A DNA stretch of 64,000 bases from Puccinia triticina (lineage: Eukaryota > Basidiomycota > Pucciniomycetes > Pucciniales > Pucciniaceae), in NCBI RefSeq assembly GCF_026914185.1, contig NC_070561.1, positions 1,488,001-1,552,000 of the forward strand, given 5' to 3'. Positions 17,241-28,905 of this stretch are shown here, piece after piece. The notes beneath the pieces were generated by a model that worked only from the letters and a program-made list of their open reading frames with translations, was not told the DNA's origin and did not search any database. Every line of letters begins with the position of its first letter. Position 1 is the first letter of the stretch. A program made the position numbers and the translations under genes.

Positions 17241-19260
17241 ATTTTTCTGCCACTCAAGACTTCATAGAGGATGTGAGCATGGACCAATGGCTTGGATGGG
17301 AATTATGTTCACTCACATGGCTTTTGAACATCTCTGTATGCTCACGAGTTGCACTAAGGTCAAATTCCATTGTGTCCTCACATCACGCTTGATGTTATGC
17401 GGCTTTGAGCATTCTTCCTCCTGATAAATCTGGACAAAAAGTGCCTTGGAGTTGGGCAACTTGTTCAGCTTACGCGCTATTAATGGGAACTAATAGCTTC
17501 AACAATTAAATGGAAGGTGAGGGAAACTTGCCTTTGACAAAGTCTCCTTGCAGGATTGAGAAGTGTATTTATCATTCTCCTCTTTGTCACTTAACTCATA
17601 GATGTCATCATTCTCCATTTCTATCTCGTCATCATTGATCAGATCAGCGGCCAGATTGCCATTTGTATTGTCTTCATCTTCAGACTCCTTGTTGGCGTCT
17701 GGGAGACTATGTATAAGGACCATTCAAAAATTTCATCAATCAATTACTGGAGAAAAAAATGTGCAAATACATACATCCCAATTTGATCTTGTACATCTTC
17801 CAAATCAAATTCTTCTTCATCATCTGAGTTGATGTACTGATCTCTGGAGCTAGCACGATGGCTTCCAAAGGGAAGCAGGATAACTTGAACAATTAGCTTC
17901 AAGATGTGTGCAAAAATCCTCACCCATGGTGCCTCGCCTTTGAATCAAGGCCATCTAAATTTTTTGATCTCATCAATCATTGTCTTGTTGTTGGAGGCGT
18001 TGTTGGTGACAATACCAAGTATCTATGAGAACAAAGTAGCCATCAGCAATAAAAATTTGAAAGTGTGACTGTTGTGTGCTTACCTTGTTCTGCACTCCAA
18101 ATTTTTCAATTATGAGACGGACTGCTTCTGCCAAATACACACCAGTATGTTGTTCTTTCAACCTAACAAAATCCAGCAGCATGGCTTCCAATTGAAATTC
18201 GCCAAGCTCCCCTTCAACCAACCGGTAGATCACGGCTCCTAGAATGTCAAACCCGTTTGGCAACTGCCACACATCAAGCCCTAAATACATCCCACCTCGA
18301 TATCTGATTCTAGTGGAGAAAAAAAAGAAAAAATTAATCACACAAACAATATCAAAAAAGAATTTAAAATATACAAACCTGAAGCAATTTGATTAAAGAT
18401 GGCTGCACTGCATTATATAGCATACATATGTACCGCAATAAAACCTTTCTTGAGGGTAAATTCTTCAAGACAACTGGGTGCAATATACCTCGATGCGCCT
18501 CTTCAACAAGAGCAGAAAAAGGCCGAGCCCCTTCAGCACACCAAATAGCGCAGAGCTAGGGCACCTGTTAATTTGGAAATTTCAGTCTCCATTCATTCAA
18601 AGATGAGGGGACGAGATGGTCTTGACTTACCTTGCGCGGATTGATATCTCCGGTGCCAGATATCCCCAAGGAGACAAGTTTTTGGGATTCAAGCTGATGT
18701 TTTTGCTTTTTGAGGCAACTGGCCACATGTTTCAAGAGGTTGGTTGTGGAGCTGTCATAAATTGGGCGGTGAATTTTGACTCCGCAGCTGTAAGTTAAAA
18801 GAGGAGACCAACCTGATCAACAAAGATAAACATAACAGTCCAATATGAAAATTGACATACTTCTTACACAGGTAGGCAATCATTTTTCAACCATTTTTGT
18901 CTAGTTGGTCAGACAACTGTGGGGGGTTGTAGTATGCGTAAGTCAAGCTCATCTGTTTTTGACATAAACTTTGTGCCTTTTCTGAAAATGGTGAATGTTC
19001 TTTAGTTTTCAGAAGTGTGCAAGGTTGGAGGTTCAGATAGACTTACTAAGCTCCTGTTCATCCGGAATATGCAACTGATTCAATTTTTGAGTCCCTCCAA
19101 GAGTGGCCCTTTTGAGGTCAATATCATTGCCGGAATCGTCAGCAACACTCTGAGTTGTTTTTCTTATTTTTTGAATGTGTTCTCAAGATTGAGCCCGAGT
19201 ACTGGAGGGTGATGATGTAGGTGGGGAACGTGCTTTGCGGCGCTTCTGGCCCCTTGCCAT
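17241..19260 (-). pseudogene. hAT transposase relic, N-terminal and central part
   Basis: Reading down from the ATG at 19260 there is a basic N-terminus (MARGQKRRKARS), then a BED-type zinc-finger region (about 18800-18620, STTNLLKHVASCLKK), then LGISGTGDINPRK ending at a GTAAGT donor. Further on are YRGGMYLGLDVWQLPNGF and ILLDFVRLKEQHTGVYL-like sequence around 18300-18120, LGIVTNNASNN at about 18015, and AHILKLIVQVILLPFGSHR. In-frame stops (for example after FRWP near 17950) and frameshifts make it a pseudogene. It is the 5' half of the relic that resumes at 5664. Some gaps are probably genuine introns. Confidence 0.85.
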
Positions 19261-19599
19261 GGTGGTGGTGATTGATTGATTGATTTGTGGGTTGCTGATG
19301 GGTTGGTGGGTTTGGGCTGGCGGCAGGAAGCCTTCCTGCAGGCTCTCCTGTTGTCCGGGTCCCCCAAGCATGGCTGTCTGCAGCTGCGGCACAGGGTCTC
19401 GGAGTTTCCAGCCCAAGTCGCAAGTCGCACAAACTTAACCCAAGCACCAGGAAAAAAAAATAGTCACTTGATGGCAAGTGACATGATGCAGCTTTGGTTT
19501 CTGCTCCAGAGCTGCTCCAAGTCTGCTCCACCAGCACTTGTAGAGCTTGCAGGACTGCACCAGAGCACTCAATGTGGCACAGTCAGCTGATCCTAATTT

Positions 19600-20290
19600 T
19601 TTCCCAGGAACAGCTGAGCAGTAGGAATTGACTGAGCCTGGGCCAAATCTGAGCATTGGCTGATCCTGGGCCACAGCTGAGCATTGGATATTCCAAGCCT
19701 GAAACAAATCCAAGTGTCAGCTGGACCAAGAATATTCCAAATCTGAGCATCAGCTTAGCCAACAATGGTCCAAAGCTGAGCATCATCTTGGAAAAGGCTT
19801 GTGCAGAGCTTAGGATCAGCTGGGACAATACTGTTCCAAAGATTAACACCAGCTGGGCCAAAACTTTTCAAAAGCTGAGCATCAGCTGAGCCAATGCTGG
19901 TACAAAGCTGAGCATTGGCTGAGCCAAGGCTGTTCTAAAGCTGAGTATCAGATGTTTTGAGACTATTCAAAAGATTAATATCACCTGAGCCAAGGCTGGT
20001 CCACAGCTGAGCATCAGCTGAGCCAAGGCTGGTCCACAGCTGAGCATCAGCTGAGCAAAGGCTGGTCCACAGCTGAGCATCAGCTGAGCAAAGGCTGGTC
20101 CACAGCTGAGTATTGTCTTAGCCAAGGTTGGTCCAAGCCAAGGCTGGTCCACAGATGAGCATAAGCTGTTACAGGAGTGGTCAGACTCAGAATCTGAGCA
20201 TTGGCTGGGCCGAGATTTATCCAAAGCTGAAAATCAGCTGAGCCAATACTGGTCCAAAGCTGAGCATTGGCTGGGCCAATGTGTCAAATA
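19600..20290. repeat. 33-bp minisatellite, GCTGAGCATCAGCTGAGC type
   Basis: Core units of 33 bp (clearest at 20007-20110) degenerate outward. Because 33 is a multiple of three, both strands stay open over stretches and spell 11-residue periodic peptides (LAQLMLSCGPA on the minus strand). I regard this as a DNA repeat rather than a gene. Confidence 0.75.
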
Positions 20291-20385
20291 GGTGCTCCGG
20301 GTCAGTAATGGTGAAGATGTATGCATAGTGAATGTGCGGGGAGCAATATGCAAAATGAGCTCAGCCTTGAAGTCCACGTCCGCGG

Positions 20386-21167
20386 TGTGGTGAGCCTAAT
20401 CAAAACCTTATTACATCACTCAGACACTCACCAGGAAGGAATCACCGCCAAACGCCCTCTAGAAATCACTCTGGTACATGTAATCCACGCCCACAGACAC
20501 TTCATAATAGCCTAGAACCATCTCTACAAGGCGCCTCAACTTCTCAGTATTCACTTTCATGGATGGCCCTCCACAATGGGTAATAAAATATGTACAAAAT
20601 CAGGTCAAAGTGGGAGAAAGTCCACCATCAAACAGAGCCAGACTATTAGGAAGGACCCTGAGTGTTCACTAGAATTAACTCCTCTATATTCCAGCAAGGC
20701 GTAACTCTTTCTCAGATGCATGGCGGCTGATGCGCCATGGTTATTGTTTTCCTCTTATGTCATCCCAAGCCATGTAGTAGATGCCTTGTTGGTTTGTTGC
20801 CTTGTCACCTTGTTGGAGGCTTTTTGTACCCTGTTCCCATCTTTCTCTTCGTCTCAGAACCACCTGTTGTCCCCTCACTATAAATGTAGAGCCTTTTGGC
20901 CCATTCTGTTTGTCCCCCATCAGATTGTCACTTTGCATCCCTGGTCACAGAATAAGAATTACATAGCCTATTTTACCACATATTTTACAGTATATTTTCC
21001 CCCTTGATTTCGTCTAGAAAGCACTATTCTCAATACTTCATCAGCCACACTTTTCTTTAAGAGTCCATACTCTTATTCTTGTCCCATATTACTCTCCCAA
21101 CCTGAGAGGCAGCTTTTCACGCACTCATCCCTCTCTAAGCTCTATTCCCCCAAAGAGTAGTTCCACA
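20386..21167 (-). mobile_element. Solo LTR, TGTGGAACTACTC family
   Basis: Starts TGTGGTGAGCC, ends GAGTAGTTCCACA, 782 bp, with exact 4-bp target duplication GCGG (20382-20385 and 21168-21171). Related to 54402-55324 in inverse orientation and to the end at 2576. Confidence 0.85.
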
Positions 21168-21967
21168 GCGGAGCTTGTGAATATTCTCTAGACTCGAGAA
21201 GAACTCCGAAAAATTGCCGACTATCCGCATTTCCCTTAATTCACTGTCGATCTCAGCCCGACTGCACAATTCTAGAATCCCATTCATCGCCCGTTTAGAC
21301 AAAGACGATTCAGGAGGAGCCTGGATTTAACTCAAGTGGAGGTATTGCCGAACCCTCCCTTCTCTTTTGTCTTCTCTCTCTCTTCCTCCTGATTCTCTCT
21401 TGTTGATCCTCTTTTTCTCTCCCAGGCTTGTTGTTATCTCTCTCTCCCTTTACAATCATATTTGTCTATTCAGTGGGTCGTAGTAAGGTCTAGAATATCC
21501 AAAGGTACATTGTGATTTCATTCATTTTTATCATAATGTTTCTTACTCATTTTCTATTTCTTCCTTTATTGTTAGTTATCTACTACTATTAGCATTAGGT
21601 ATTAGCTGCAATAAAGTTGTTGATCTCAAATTCCTGCACAATGATAGTCCTAATCTGAGTCTAAGCTGAGCCATGACTGGAATAAAGCTGAAAATAAGCT
21701 GGGCCAGGACTGGTTCTGATCTGGGCAACAAAGCTGAGCATGAGCTGGGCACCAAAGCTGAGCATAAGCTGGGAGCTAAAGCTGAGTATCAGCTGACCAG
21801 AAATGGGGATCAGTGGTGCCCAGCAAAAACTGAGGATCTCCTGTGGAAATTTTTAAACTGGTTAGATGGTGGGTAGATGGTGGCTAGATGATGGGTAGAT
21901 GGTGGGTAGCCCGCTGGAGCTGGCACAATGTCACTTGTCATCAAGTGACTATTTTTTTTTCCTGGTG

Positions 21968-22040
21968 AAGTCCCTCGCTGCTGCGGGCATCTGGTCTTGC
22001 AAAGCAAGCCTCCAATAGCCCTTGGCAGGAGGGACTTGCA
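21968..22040 (+). repeat. 73-bp inverted repeat, left copy
   Basis: AAGTCCCTCGCTGCTGCGGG to GGAGGGACTTGC. It is inverted relative to 23097-23167 with high identity. Each copy also has AAGTCCCT / AGGGACTT at its own ends. Confidence 0.7.
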
Positions 22041-22369
22041 CCGTACCTCCCCATTCTGGCGCACGGAGAATGGGTTTTTCACCCCTCTTTTCACCTTTCC
22101 CCTTGTACCTCCCTGATTCCATAAAAAGCTTTTGTTTTTTTTTTGCTACAGATCAGCTCAACATGCAAGTGCTGAGCCTTGTATTTTTTTTTCTTTATGT
22201 ACTGATAGAAGTAATTCTTGAAAAATTAAACAAGACAAATAAACTTTAAGACTGTTACCAAGTCTATAACCCAGACTTGCAGAAATCAGTCACAAAATGA
22301 GAGCACGGACTCTCTGATTAATACATAGCGTGTTTGACATGCAGCTAGCTTGAGGACCGTGCTTGCTAG
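22041..22369. other. Non-coding DNA between inverted repeat and ACCGGT cluster
   Basis: Poly-T runs and unassigned sequence. No gene recognised. Confidence 0.35.
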
Positions 22370-22800
22370 TCCGGTATGTGCCAGTTATTGAGAGGACTCA
22401 ACACTCTCAATGACCGTATGTGCCGGTCATTGAGAGGATAAAACCCTCTCAATGAACGGTACAGTACCGGTCATTGAGAGGGTTGAGTCTTCTCTCTTGA
22501 TGACCGGTACATACCGGTCATTGGGAGTGTCAAGTCCCCTCAATGCCTGGTTGATCCCGGTCATCAAGAGTGTTGAGTCCCCTCAATGGCCGTTCTGTAC
22601 TGGCCATTGATAGTATTGAGTCTCTTCAATGACTGGTCTGTGCCGGTCATTGAGAGGGCTGTATCCCCTTGATGACCGGTTGATCCCGGCCACCAAGATT
22701 GTCGAGTCCCCTCAATGACCGGCACAGACCGGTCATTGAGAGGTTGTACATATCCCTTTATTGAACGGTCTATACCGGTCATCCAGGGCGTTGTACGTTG
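22370..22800. repeat. ACCGGT palindrome cluster 2
   Basis: About 20 copies of CAATGACCGG / CCGGTCATTGAGAGG in both orientations with a loose period of about 30 bp. Lies between the inverted repeats at 21968-22040 and 23097-23167. Confidence 0.85.
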
Positions 22801-23096
22801 ACTGTAAGTCAAAAAAAATATGTATGTATTAAGTCATTGAGCACGGATCAGCACAGATCCCTTCTGTTACTTGGCTTCAGTAAGCTCCAAGATTCTATTT
22901 AATTTGATAATTTATTTAACCTTGAAGAGGTGATGTAACACAACTCAGATTGTGTGGGATGACACACAAGATGCAAGGCTTTTTGCCAAGCAAGTTTTTA
23001 GGCTTTTAAGTTTTGAGGGCAAGAAACTGTGATGGTTTGGAGAAACCACCCAGCCAAACTCAGAATCTTGGCACACCAAAAAGGGGCAATAGCGCG

Positions 23097-23167
23097 CAAG
23101 TCCCTCCTGCCAAGGGCTATCGGAGGCTTGCTTCGCAAGACCAGACGCCCGCAGCAGCAAGGGACTT
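23097..23167 (-). repeat. 73-bp inverted repeat, right copy
   Basis: GCAAGTCCCTCCTGCC to AAGGGACTT, the inverted partner of 21968-22040. Confidence 0.7.
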
Positions 23168-23189
23168 GGGTTAAGTTCGCAAGTCGCAA

Positions 23190-23280
23190 GATCAGGCGGG
23201 TACCCGCCAATTTTTTTTCCTGTCAAAACGCAACACCTGCACCCACACCCGCCAGGCGGGTACCCGTGGCCATCTCTACT
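23190..23280. repeat. GGCGGGTACCCGCC palindrome cluster
   Basis: Two GGCGGGTACCCG palindromes around CACCTGCACCCACACCCGCC. The same motif family is at 4350-4440. The right edge GGCCATCTCT resembles a hAT-type terminus. Confidence 0.45.
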
Positions 23281-23300
23281 CAGTCATAGTGCCCCTTGTC

Positions 23301-23651
23301 AGGACCCTGGAAACCCCCTATAGAGGTGGGTAACCAAGATTTTGGCAAAATTCATACATTGGGGGGCACCAGGGAATGATTATTTTGGCTGATTCATACA
23401 TTTTTGTGCCTATGCTTGGGGCAAAATCCCCCTGGGGAACCAAAAAACCCCAATGACAAGCGGGGTTCTGCAGGCTTTTAGTGGATTCAACTGAATTTCC
23501 GCGGAGATTCATACATTTATGGTATGTTTGTTGCATACCCTTGGGGGTTTCAGAGCCCATTCATACCAATTTGGTGCCTAACATTTTGTAACAAAATGTA
23601 AAAATTCATACATTTAGGTTAACCACCTCCTTCGGGGGTTTATAGAGTCCT
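23301..23651. mobile_element. hAT-type MITE, AGGACCCTGG family, copy 1
   Basis: 351 bp. Left end AGGACCCTGGAAACCC, right end GGGTTTATAGAGTCCT. 8-bp target duplication CCCTTGTC / CCTTTGTC with one mismatch. Repeated ATTCATACAT words inside. Relative of 33905-34170. Confidence 0.75.
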
Positions 23652-24442
23652 CCTTTGTCCTGGCTAGTGAAGAGCCCCTCTTTCCGGGCTCTACAGTTGA
23701 TCTGCAAACCAGCCATGGAGAGACAACTCCCTTATTGGTGGTTGATACTTGAACCAGCCGTCGAAAAGGGTGTCTCTCCCCCTCGATGAATCGTTTCCAA
23801 ACTGACCATCGAGGGGGGAAAGTTCTCTCCTCGATGGCCGGCACCCGCACAGCTTTTGGCGGGTGTGGCACCCTCCCTTGGCCTCGGCCCAGCGGGGCTT
23901 TGTCTCGAACCCGGCCAAGTTGGCGATGTGCCGGGTGGGGGTTTTGGGTGTGCCACGCACGCTTTCGGCTCGGCCAAGCGGGCTTTGGGTGAGTGCCCAG
24001 CGTGTTTGGCCTTTTTACCCCCAAACTTGGGCTTGAGACACACTTGATGCACTATATTACTGATTACACTTGCCTTGCCATATACCGCTGACAAACGGGG
24101 CCTATGATTTTTGAGTAAATGACGAACCGATAGCAAAGAATCTCACGATTAGGAGTACATAAAGAGGGGGGACAAAAAACAAAGAGGAAGAAACAGAGCC
24201 GAGGAGTCATTGATCACAACAACAATCAAGCTGAAAGATAATCATCGTAAAGATCCAGATCGGAAGCAATCTAAATACCGGTAAACCCGTCCGATCACTG
24301 ATGCATGTCATCACATCATTCACAGCTACAAAATCTACGCCATCACAATTTCACAAACTATTGATGAACACCAATCGGCAAGACTCATGAAAAATCTAAT
24401 TCATAATCATCGTTAGTAAATGAGGGAAGACCAAGCCAGTCG
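23652..24442. other. Non-coding, unassigned
   Basis: GC-rich repeat-like DNA with CGATGG / CCATCGAG words at 23700-23840, then AT-rich DNA up to the end of the secreted-protein gene. Open frames here lack recognisable domains. Confidence 0.35.
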
Positions 24443-25291
24443 TTAAGCCTCTTCAGGATTGCTCAGTGCGGCCCTCAATTGGTTCATTCGGGTCCTTCTT
24501 GCCTTTGAGTCTGGATCCAAACTCAGCGAGGAGCGCTGGGGTCGTATCTGGAGTTTGGTTGATCCAGTCGATTTCCCCACTGTAGACTGCTCCGTTTGAG
24601 TCTTCTTTGATGGAGAAAATATCTTTGATAAATCCTGCTTCATTCCTCTCGAACTACGGGTTGACGCTGGTACATCGGTTACTTGTGCTTCAGCCACCCT
24701 CTGGTCCGGTTTATCCTGTTCCGCCCAAGTTACTCTCTTGGTGCTGGCGACTTTGGCCTCTTGGGGCATTTTGGCTTGTTGGCCAACACTCGCGGCGTCT
24801 GGGATTCTCGAACTTTCCAATTGCGCCTGGGACGAGGGTGCCATTTCAGGGGGAGCACCCTGCCCTCGGACGTCACTTGTACTTTGCTTCATGCGCTCTG
24901 CAATCGTTTCCTCGCTGGATCGAAGGTCTGGCCGCTCGAGAGGAATCGTTTTATCTGCATTGAGATCACGAAATTTCATGGCATCTTCATCTTTCTTTAG
25001 TGTGCTACCGTCTCTCATGGTCGCGAGATCCTGAGTCTTCACAGTTGTCGTTCCGGCGCCACCTAGCTTGGTTGTGTCCTGCATGGAAGTCCCCAATCCT
25101 TTTCCAGCGCCGAACGCCGAGTTCAGATTGTCTGTCCCTATTAGTCCTCCAGCTGTTTCAACCAAAGCGTCTGCACTCCTTCCGCTTTTGAAGGACATCA
25201 TGCCGTAAACTGTGTTGAGGAAGATACAATACGATAGCAGAACCTGCACTGCCAGTGTCTTGAAACTCGGGTTGCTGTTGGTGGGAACCAT
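24443..25291 (-). CDS. Predicted secreted protein, paralogue 1
   Basis: 282 residues, single exon. I start it at 25291 because the paralogue at 35361-36122 starts at the aligned Met. The open frame extends 45 codons further up. An N-terminal hydrophobic segment (LAVQVLLSYCIFLNTVYG) looks like a signal peptide. The rest is hydrophilic and low in Cys, rich in Ser, Thr and charged residues. Blocks shared with the paralogue are GRSADAL, DNLNSAFGAGK, TQDLATMRDGS, STKRVTWAE and KIFSPSKKTQ. No known domain. A secreted role, possibly as a host-interaction effector if this is a rust, is inference from signal peptide, lack of domains and duplication. The upstream region is also conserved between the two copies. 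Confidence 0.7.
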   Translation of the reverse strand: MVPTNSNPSFKTLAVQVLLSYCIFLNTVYGMMSFKSGRSADALVETAGGLIGTDNLNSAFGAGKGLGTSMQDTTKLGGAGTTTVKTQDLATMRDGSTLKKDEDAMKFRDLNADKTIPLERPDLRSSEETIAERMKQSTSDVRGQGAPPEMAPSSQAQLESSRIPDAASVGQQAKMPQEAKVASTKRVTWAEQDKPDQRVAEAQVTDVPASTRSSRGMKQDLSKIFSPSKKTQTEQSTVGKSTGSTKLQIRPQRSSLSLDPDSKARRTRMNQLRAALSNPEEA

Positions 25292-25720
25292 GATGATTAC
25301 GATGGGAAATAGACTGCGCTTTGCGCAAAATACCCTGTTAAAAATTTCTCTGTGACTCTGTGATAAGGGTATCATATTGGGGATTGTGTGGACTTGTATG
25401 GACTTGAAGTTGCATGAGGTAAGCAATGTGTTTTCTTGTTATCGGTAGAAATTTGTCAGTGTCCAAGAGTGTATGATAAGCTTTCGCCTAATCTGAGCTA
25501 AATGAGTGGGAGCTTGGAAAGAATGAAATATTTGAGAAAGTGAATGAAGGAAAAACAATGCTGGAGGAGGGGGAAGCACGGCTCAGTCAATACCCATTAG
25601 ACAGAGGCTGGGTTGATCATGAGGAGTTAGAGCCAGGATACCAGACCTGGATGGCGAGAGAATCCGCTGACACCTGCAACTTCAAGGGCGCTCTTACACC
25701 ACCGCTCGATAAATTTTGAA
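25292..25720 (-). other. Conserved upstream region of secreted-protein paralogue 1
   Basis: Aligns with 36123-36530 (for example GATGATTACGATGGGAAAT against GATGATTATGACGGGAAAT, and GTCAGTG, TCGCCTAATCT and GAGAAAGTGAATG blocks). Probably promoter and 5' flank carried along in the duplication. Confidence 0.55.
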
Positions 25721-26542
25721 TCAGCGCGTGGGCTCGGCTGCGGGATCAGGAACAGGTCTGGCATGACCTCTCCTCCCTGCTTTTCACGACGGAGACGGTT
25801 CGACGCCGGCGATGGGTCAGAACTACGTGGGTCTGACCCATCCGACCCGCATGTCAAGCCAACACCGCCGACACATTGTGTCGGCATGACACGTGGGTCG
25901 ATCAGGGGTCATGGATTGCCCAGCCGACCCCATCCAGCCCTGGCAAGCAGACCAACAGTGTCATCAGGTTGGACATGCCTGATTGGCTCCGTCAGCTTGA
26001 TCACCTGTCAAATCCAAGTCCAACAGGACTCCGCAGCGGACGAAGGCTTGTCTCATTGAGCAAGCCAACGCCGCCAGCTGGTTGGACCTGTGTCGAGCCT
26101 CAGTCATGATCGGCTCGCCGTCCGGGTTAGCTAAACGATTGGTTGGGCTTCTTTTTTTTTTTTTTTTAATCAAGTCACCTGGATGCGCCTCTTTTGCTGT
26201 GAGAAAGAGGCTACACCACAGGTGAAGTTTTAAAGTTTGAATCCAGTAAAAATACTGGAGGGCAAGAAAAACCGAAAAGCGATCGGAATGCTTCCGGTGT
26301 GGTCAAAGGACCGGAATCATTCCGATCGCAATTCGGGTTAAACCCAAACCTGAAAAGATGGGTCCGCGCCGGAATGAAGTCGGAATTCATTCGACTTCAT
26401 TCCAGGAAACAGACCGGAATCTCATTCCGGTTTCTTTCCTGGATTTTCCCCGGAATAGTTTCATATACGACCGGGCAAGCCCCACAAATGCAGCCTTATA
26501 TCCACTAATCACACACCTGACTGCATAGTGTGTCTAGCATAC
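25721..26542. other. Insertion in the duplicated segment, left part; CCGGAAT palindromes
   Basis: This DNA is absent from the second duplication copy. It contains palindromic ATTCCGG / CCGGAAT words at about 26280-26460 and no recognised gene. CGGAAT words recur at 28070-28135 on the other side of the TIR element. Confidence 0.45.
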
Positions 26543-27938
26543 ACCACCCGCAAATGGGTGTGGTTTTCTCCGCAGCCACACCCAGTGGTTTTCCTGCGGA
26601 ACTTGTGCGGCCCCCCGAAAACTCGTGCGGCCCCCGGACCCCCTAGCTGCATATCATTCGGGGTCCTTATGGGGCCAACCGGTCATCAGCATAAATCTTG
26701 ATGACCGGCGAGCTGGCTGGTCATTGAGGTTGTATAAATGTACCTCAATGACCATCTGAACGGTCATTGAGGTATACATAAACCTCGATGACCGGCCAGC
26801 TGGTTGGTCATTGAGGTACATAGTACCTTGATGAGCGGAGCCAACCAATCATCAAGGCATAAACCTCGATGACCGGAGCCGGCCGGTCATCTGTATACTT
26901 CGATGACCATCTCAATTGAACGGTCATCGAGGTGTGGTATTCAGATGACTGGCCGGCTCCGGTCATTGAGGTCCTTGATGACCGGTTGGCTCCGGTCATG
27001 ATCAAGGACCTCAATGACCTCAATTACCGGAGCCGGCCGGTCATCTGGATACCACACCTCAATGACCGTCTCAATTGAATGGACATCGAGGTGTATGCCT
27101 TGATGGCCGGTTGGCTCCAGTCATCAAGGACCTCAATGACCGGAGCCGGCCAGTCATCTGAATACCACACCTCAATGACCATCTCAATGGGACGGACATC
27201 GAGGTTTATGCCTTGATGACCGGTCGGCTCCGGTCATCAAGGACCTCAATGACCGGAGCCAGCTGGACATCTGGATACCACACCTCGATGACCGGTCAGC
27301 TCCGGTCATCAAGGTGTATGCGTTGATGAACTGTCAGCTCCGGTCATCGATACACCGCGATGACCGGCCAGCTGGCTGGCCCTTGAGGTACATATTTAGG
27401 TACCTTGATGACTGGAGCCGACCGGTCTTCAACGCATACACCTCGATGACCGTTCAATTGAGACGGTCATCGAGAACGGTCATCGAGGTGTGGTATCCAG
27501 ATGACCGGCCGGCTCCGGTCCTTGATGACCGGAGCCGACCGGTCATCAAGGCATACACCTCGATGACCGTTCAATTGAGACGGTCATTGAGGTGTGGTAT
27601 TCAGATGACCGGCCAGCTCCGGTCATCGAGGTCCTTGATGACCGGAGCCAACCGGTCATCAAGGCATACACCTCGATGACCGTTCAATTGAGACGGTCAT
27701 CGAGATGTATGACCGGCTGGCTCCGGTCATCAAGAGCCGACCGGTCATCAAAGCATACACCTTGATGACCGTTTGATTGAGACGGTCATCGAGGTGTATG
27801 CCTTGATGACCGGTCGGCCCCACAAGCACCCCGAATGATATGCAGCTAGGGGGTCCGGGGGCCGCACGAGTTTTCGGGGGGCCGCACGAAAACCACTGGG
27901 TGTGGCTGCGGAGGAAACCACACCCATTTGCCGGTGGT
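26543..27938. mobile_element. TIR-bounded ACCGGT array element
   Basis: Inverted terminal repeats of about 125 bp (26543-26672 and 27816-27938), starting ACCACCCGCAAATGGGTGTG and ACCACCGGCAAATGGGTGTG. They enclose more than 1.1 kb of GATGACCGGTCATCGAGG-type repeats in both orientations. No ORF of interest. The whole is close to a large imperfect palindrome. No target duplication was identified. Confidence 0.75.
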
Positions 27939-28905
27939 GATAGTGGTCAAGCAGCTCCTGTGGGATGGATCAGCCAAATGGTGCTGGTTCGATCCCCCCC
28001 TTTTGTTTGACCAGTTGCCCACTCGCATTTTCGAGCCTTCAGCAGCCCGCGCCAACCCGTCACCATTCCGAATACCCATCAAAAGCAATTCGGAATGGGG
28101 TTGGCAATCCGAAATAAATTCGGAATCCCATCCAGTAAACCGCTGGATTGCTTTCTGGAGAATTGCCGACCGTCAATGGACGGTCCGCCCTTGCAGGCGG
28201 GCCAACCAAAAGCATTTCGGTGGGCAATCAAAATAATTTCGACGCGCTTCACCCATGGTGTACACAGTTCAAAATTTTACAAAAAAAAAAGTAAAACAAA
28301 CAAACATGTCAAGAAGGAAAGCCTCCAAACTTTACAGGAATACATGTTTTGCTGTGTATATACGACAAACAGGGAAGTCACACTACAGGCATGTAGCTGT
28401 TGCTGCGGCATGCAGCGTCACCCTGTCGTTGCAAGCCCGCGTGACTGCACAAGTAGGCGCAGTTACTGCGGCCGCGACCCCAAATGCAACGTCAGGTGAT
28501 GCTGCGGGCCCCAACAACACCTATTTGCCCGTAGTGCCAGGGGCAATGCTTTGTGCCGTAGCGGTTAGTGGTGACGTTACGGCCTGGCCGAGGGTTGTGG
28601 CTGACGTTTGAGTCCCAATGAGTGAACTTTTTGATGGGCAAGCTCGATGACCAGCCAACACCCACTGTTTTGTGCGGCCGCTGTCGGAAGATACGCCGAC
28701 AGCTGCCCTTCCGTGGGCCTGCCGTTGGAAGATCAGCCAACAGCCGGCATGCTGTAGGCCCGCCGTCGGAAGATCCGCCAATGAAAAACCCCGATACATC
28801 CCGCTATGAAACATTAGATTGGCCAACCAAATTTTTGGGTGGGGTTGGGGGGGTTGGGCCAACGCAATTCATTACGTCGGCACCCAATCAACCGCAACCC
28901 GTGGT
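27939..28905. other. Insertion in the duplicated segment, right part
   Basis: CGGAAT words at 28070-28135 and TCGGAAGAT / GCCAA words at 28680-28790. An open frame at 28255-28611 (+) has no recognisable domain and an unusual Ala/Val-rich composition. I do not call it a gene. Confidence 0.35.

Larger units (their letters stand above)
19445..21967. mobile_element. CACTA-like TIR element with GCTGAGC subterminal arrays
   Basis: Inverted ends of about 44 bp begin CACCAGGAAAAAAA and continue TAGTCACTTGATG. The 3-bp target duplication is AAG (19442-19444 and 21968-21970). Arrays of GCTGAGC / CAGCTGAGC lie inside both ends (about 19600-20290 and 21640-21810). A solo LTR has inserted in the middle. 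No transposase ORF was recognised, so it is non-autonomous or gutted. A 112-bp relative with the same ends and a TGA duplication is at 55974-56085. Assignment to the CACTA group rests on CAC ends, 3-bp duplication and subterminal repeats. Confidence 0.65.

Noticed and set aside
19967..20224. 85-codon minus-strand gene with LAQLMLSCGPA repeats
   Set aside because: It is the translation of a 33-bp minisatellite that is equally open on the other strand. No start context or domain.
22370..27816. CRISPR-like arrays (regular short repeats with spacers)
   Set aside because: Repeats occur in both orientations, spacing is irregular, spacers are themselves repeats, and the context is a eukaryotic transposon-rich region.
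28255..28611. 118-codon plus-strand gene
   Set aside because: Ala/Val-rich with no recognisable domain, inside DNA that is absent from the other copy of the duplication. Codon choice gives no support.
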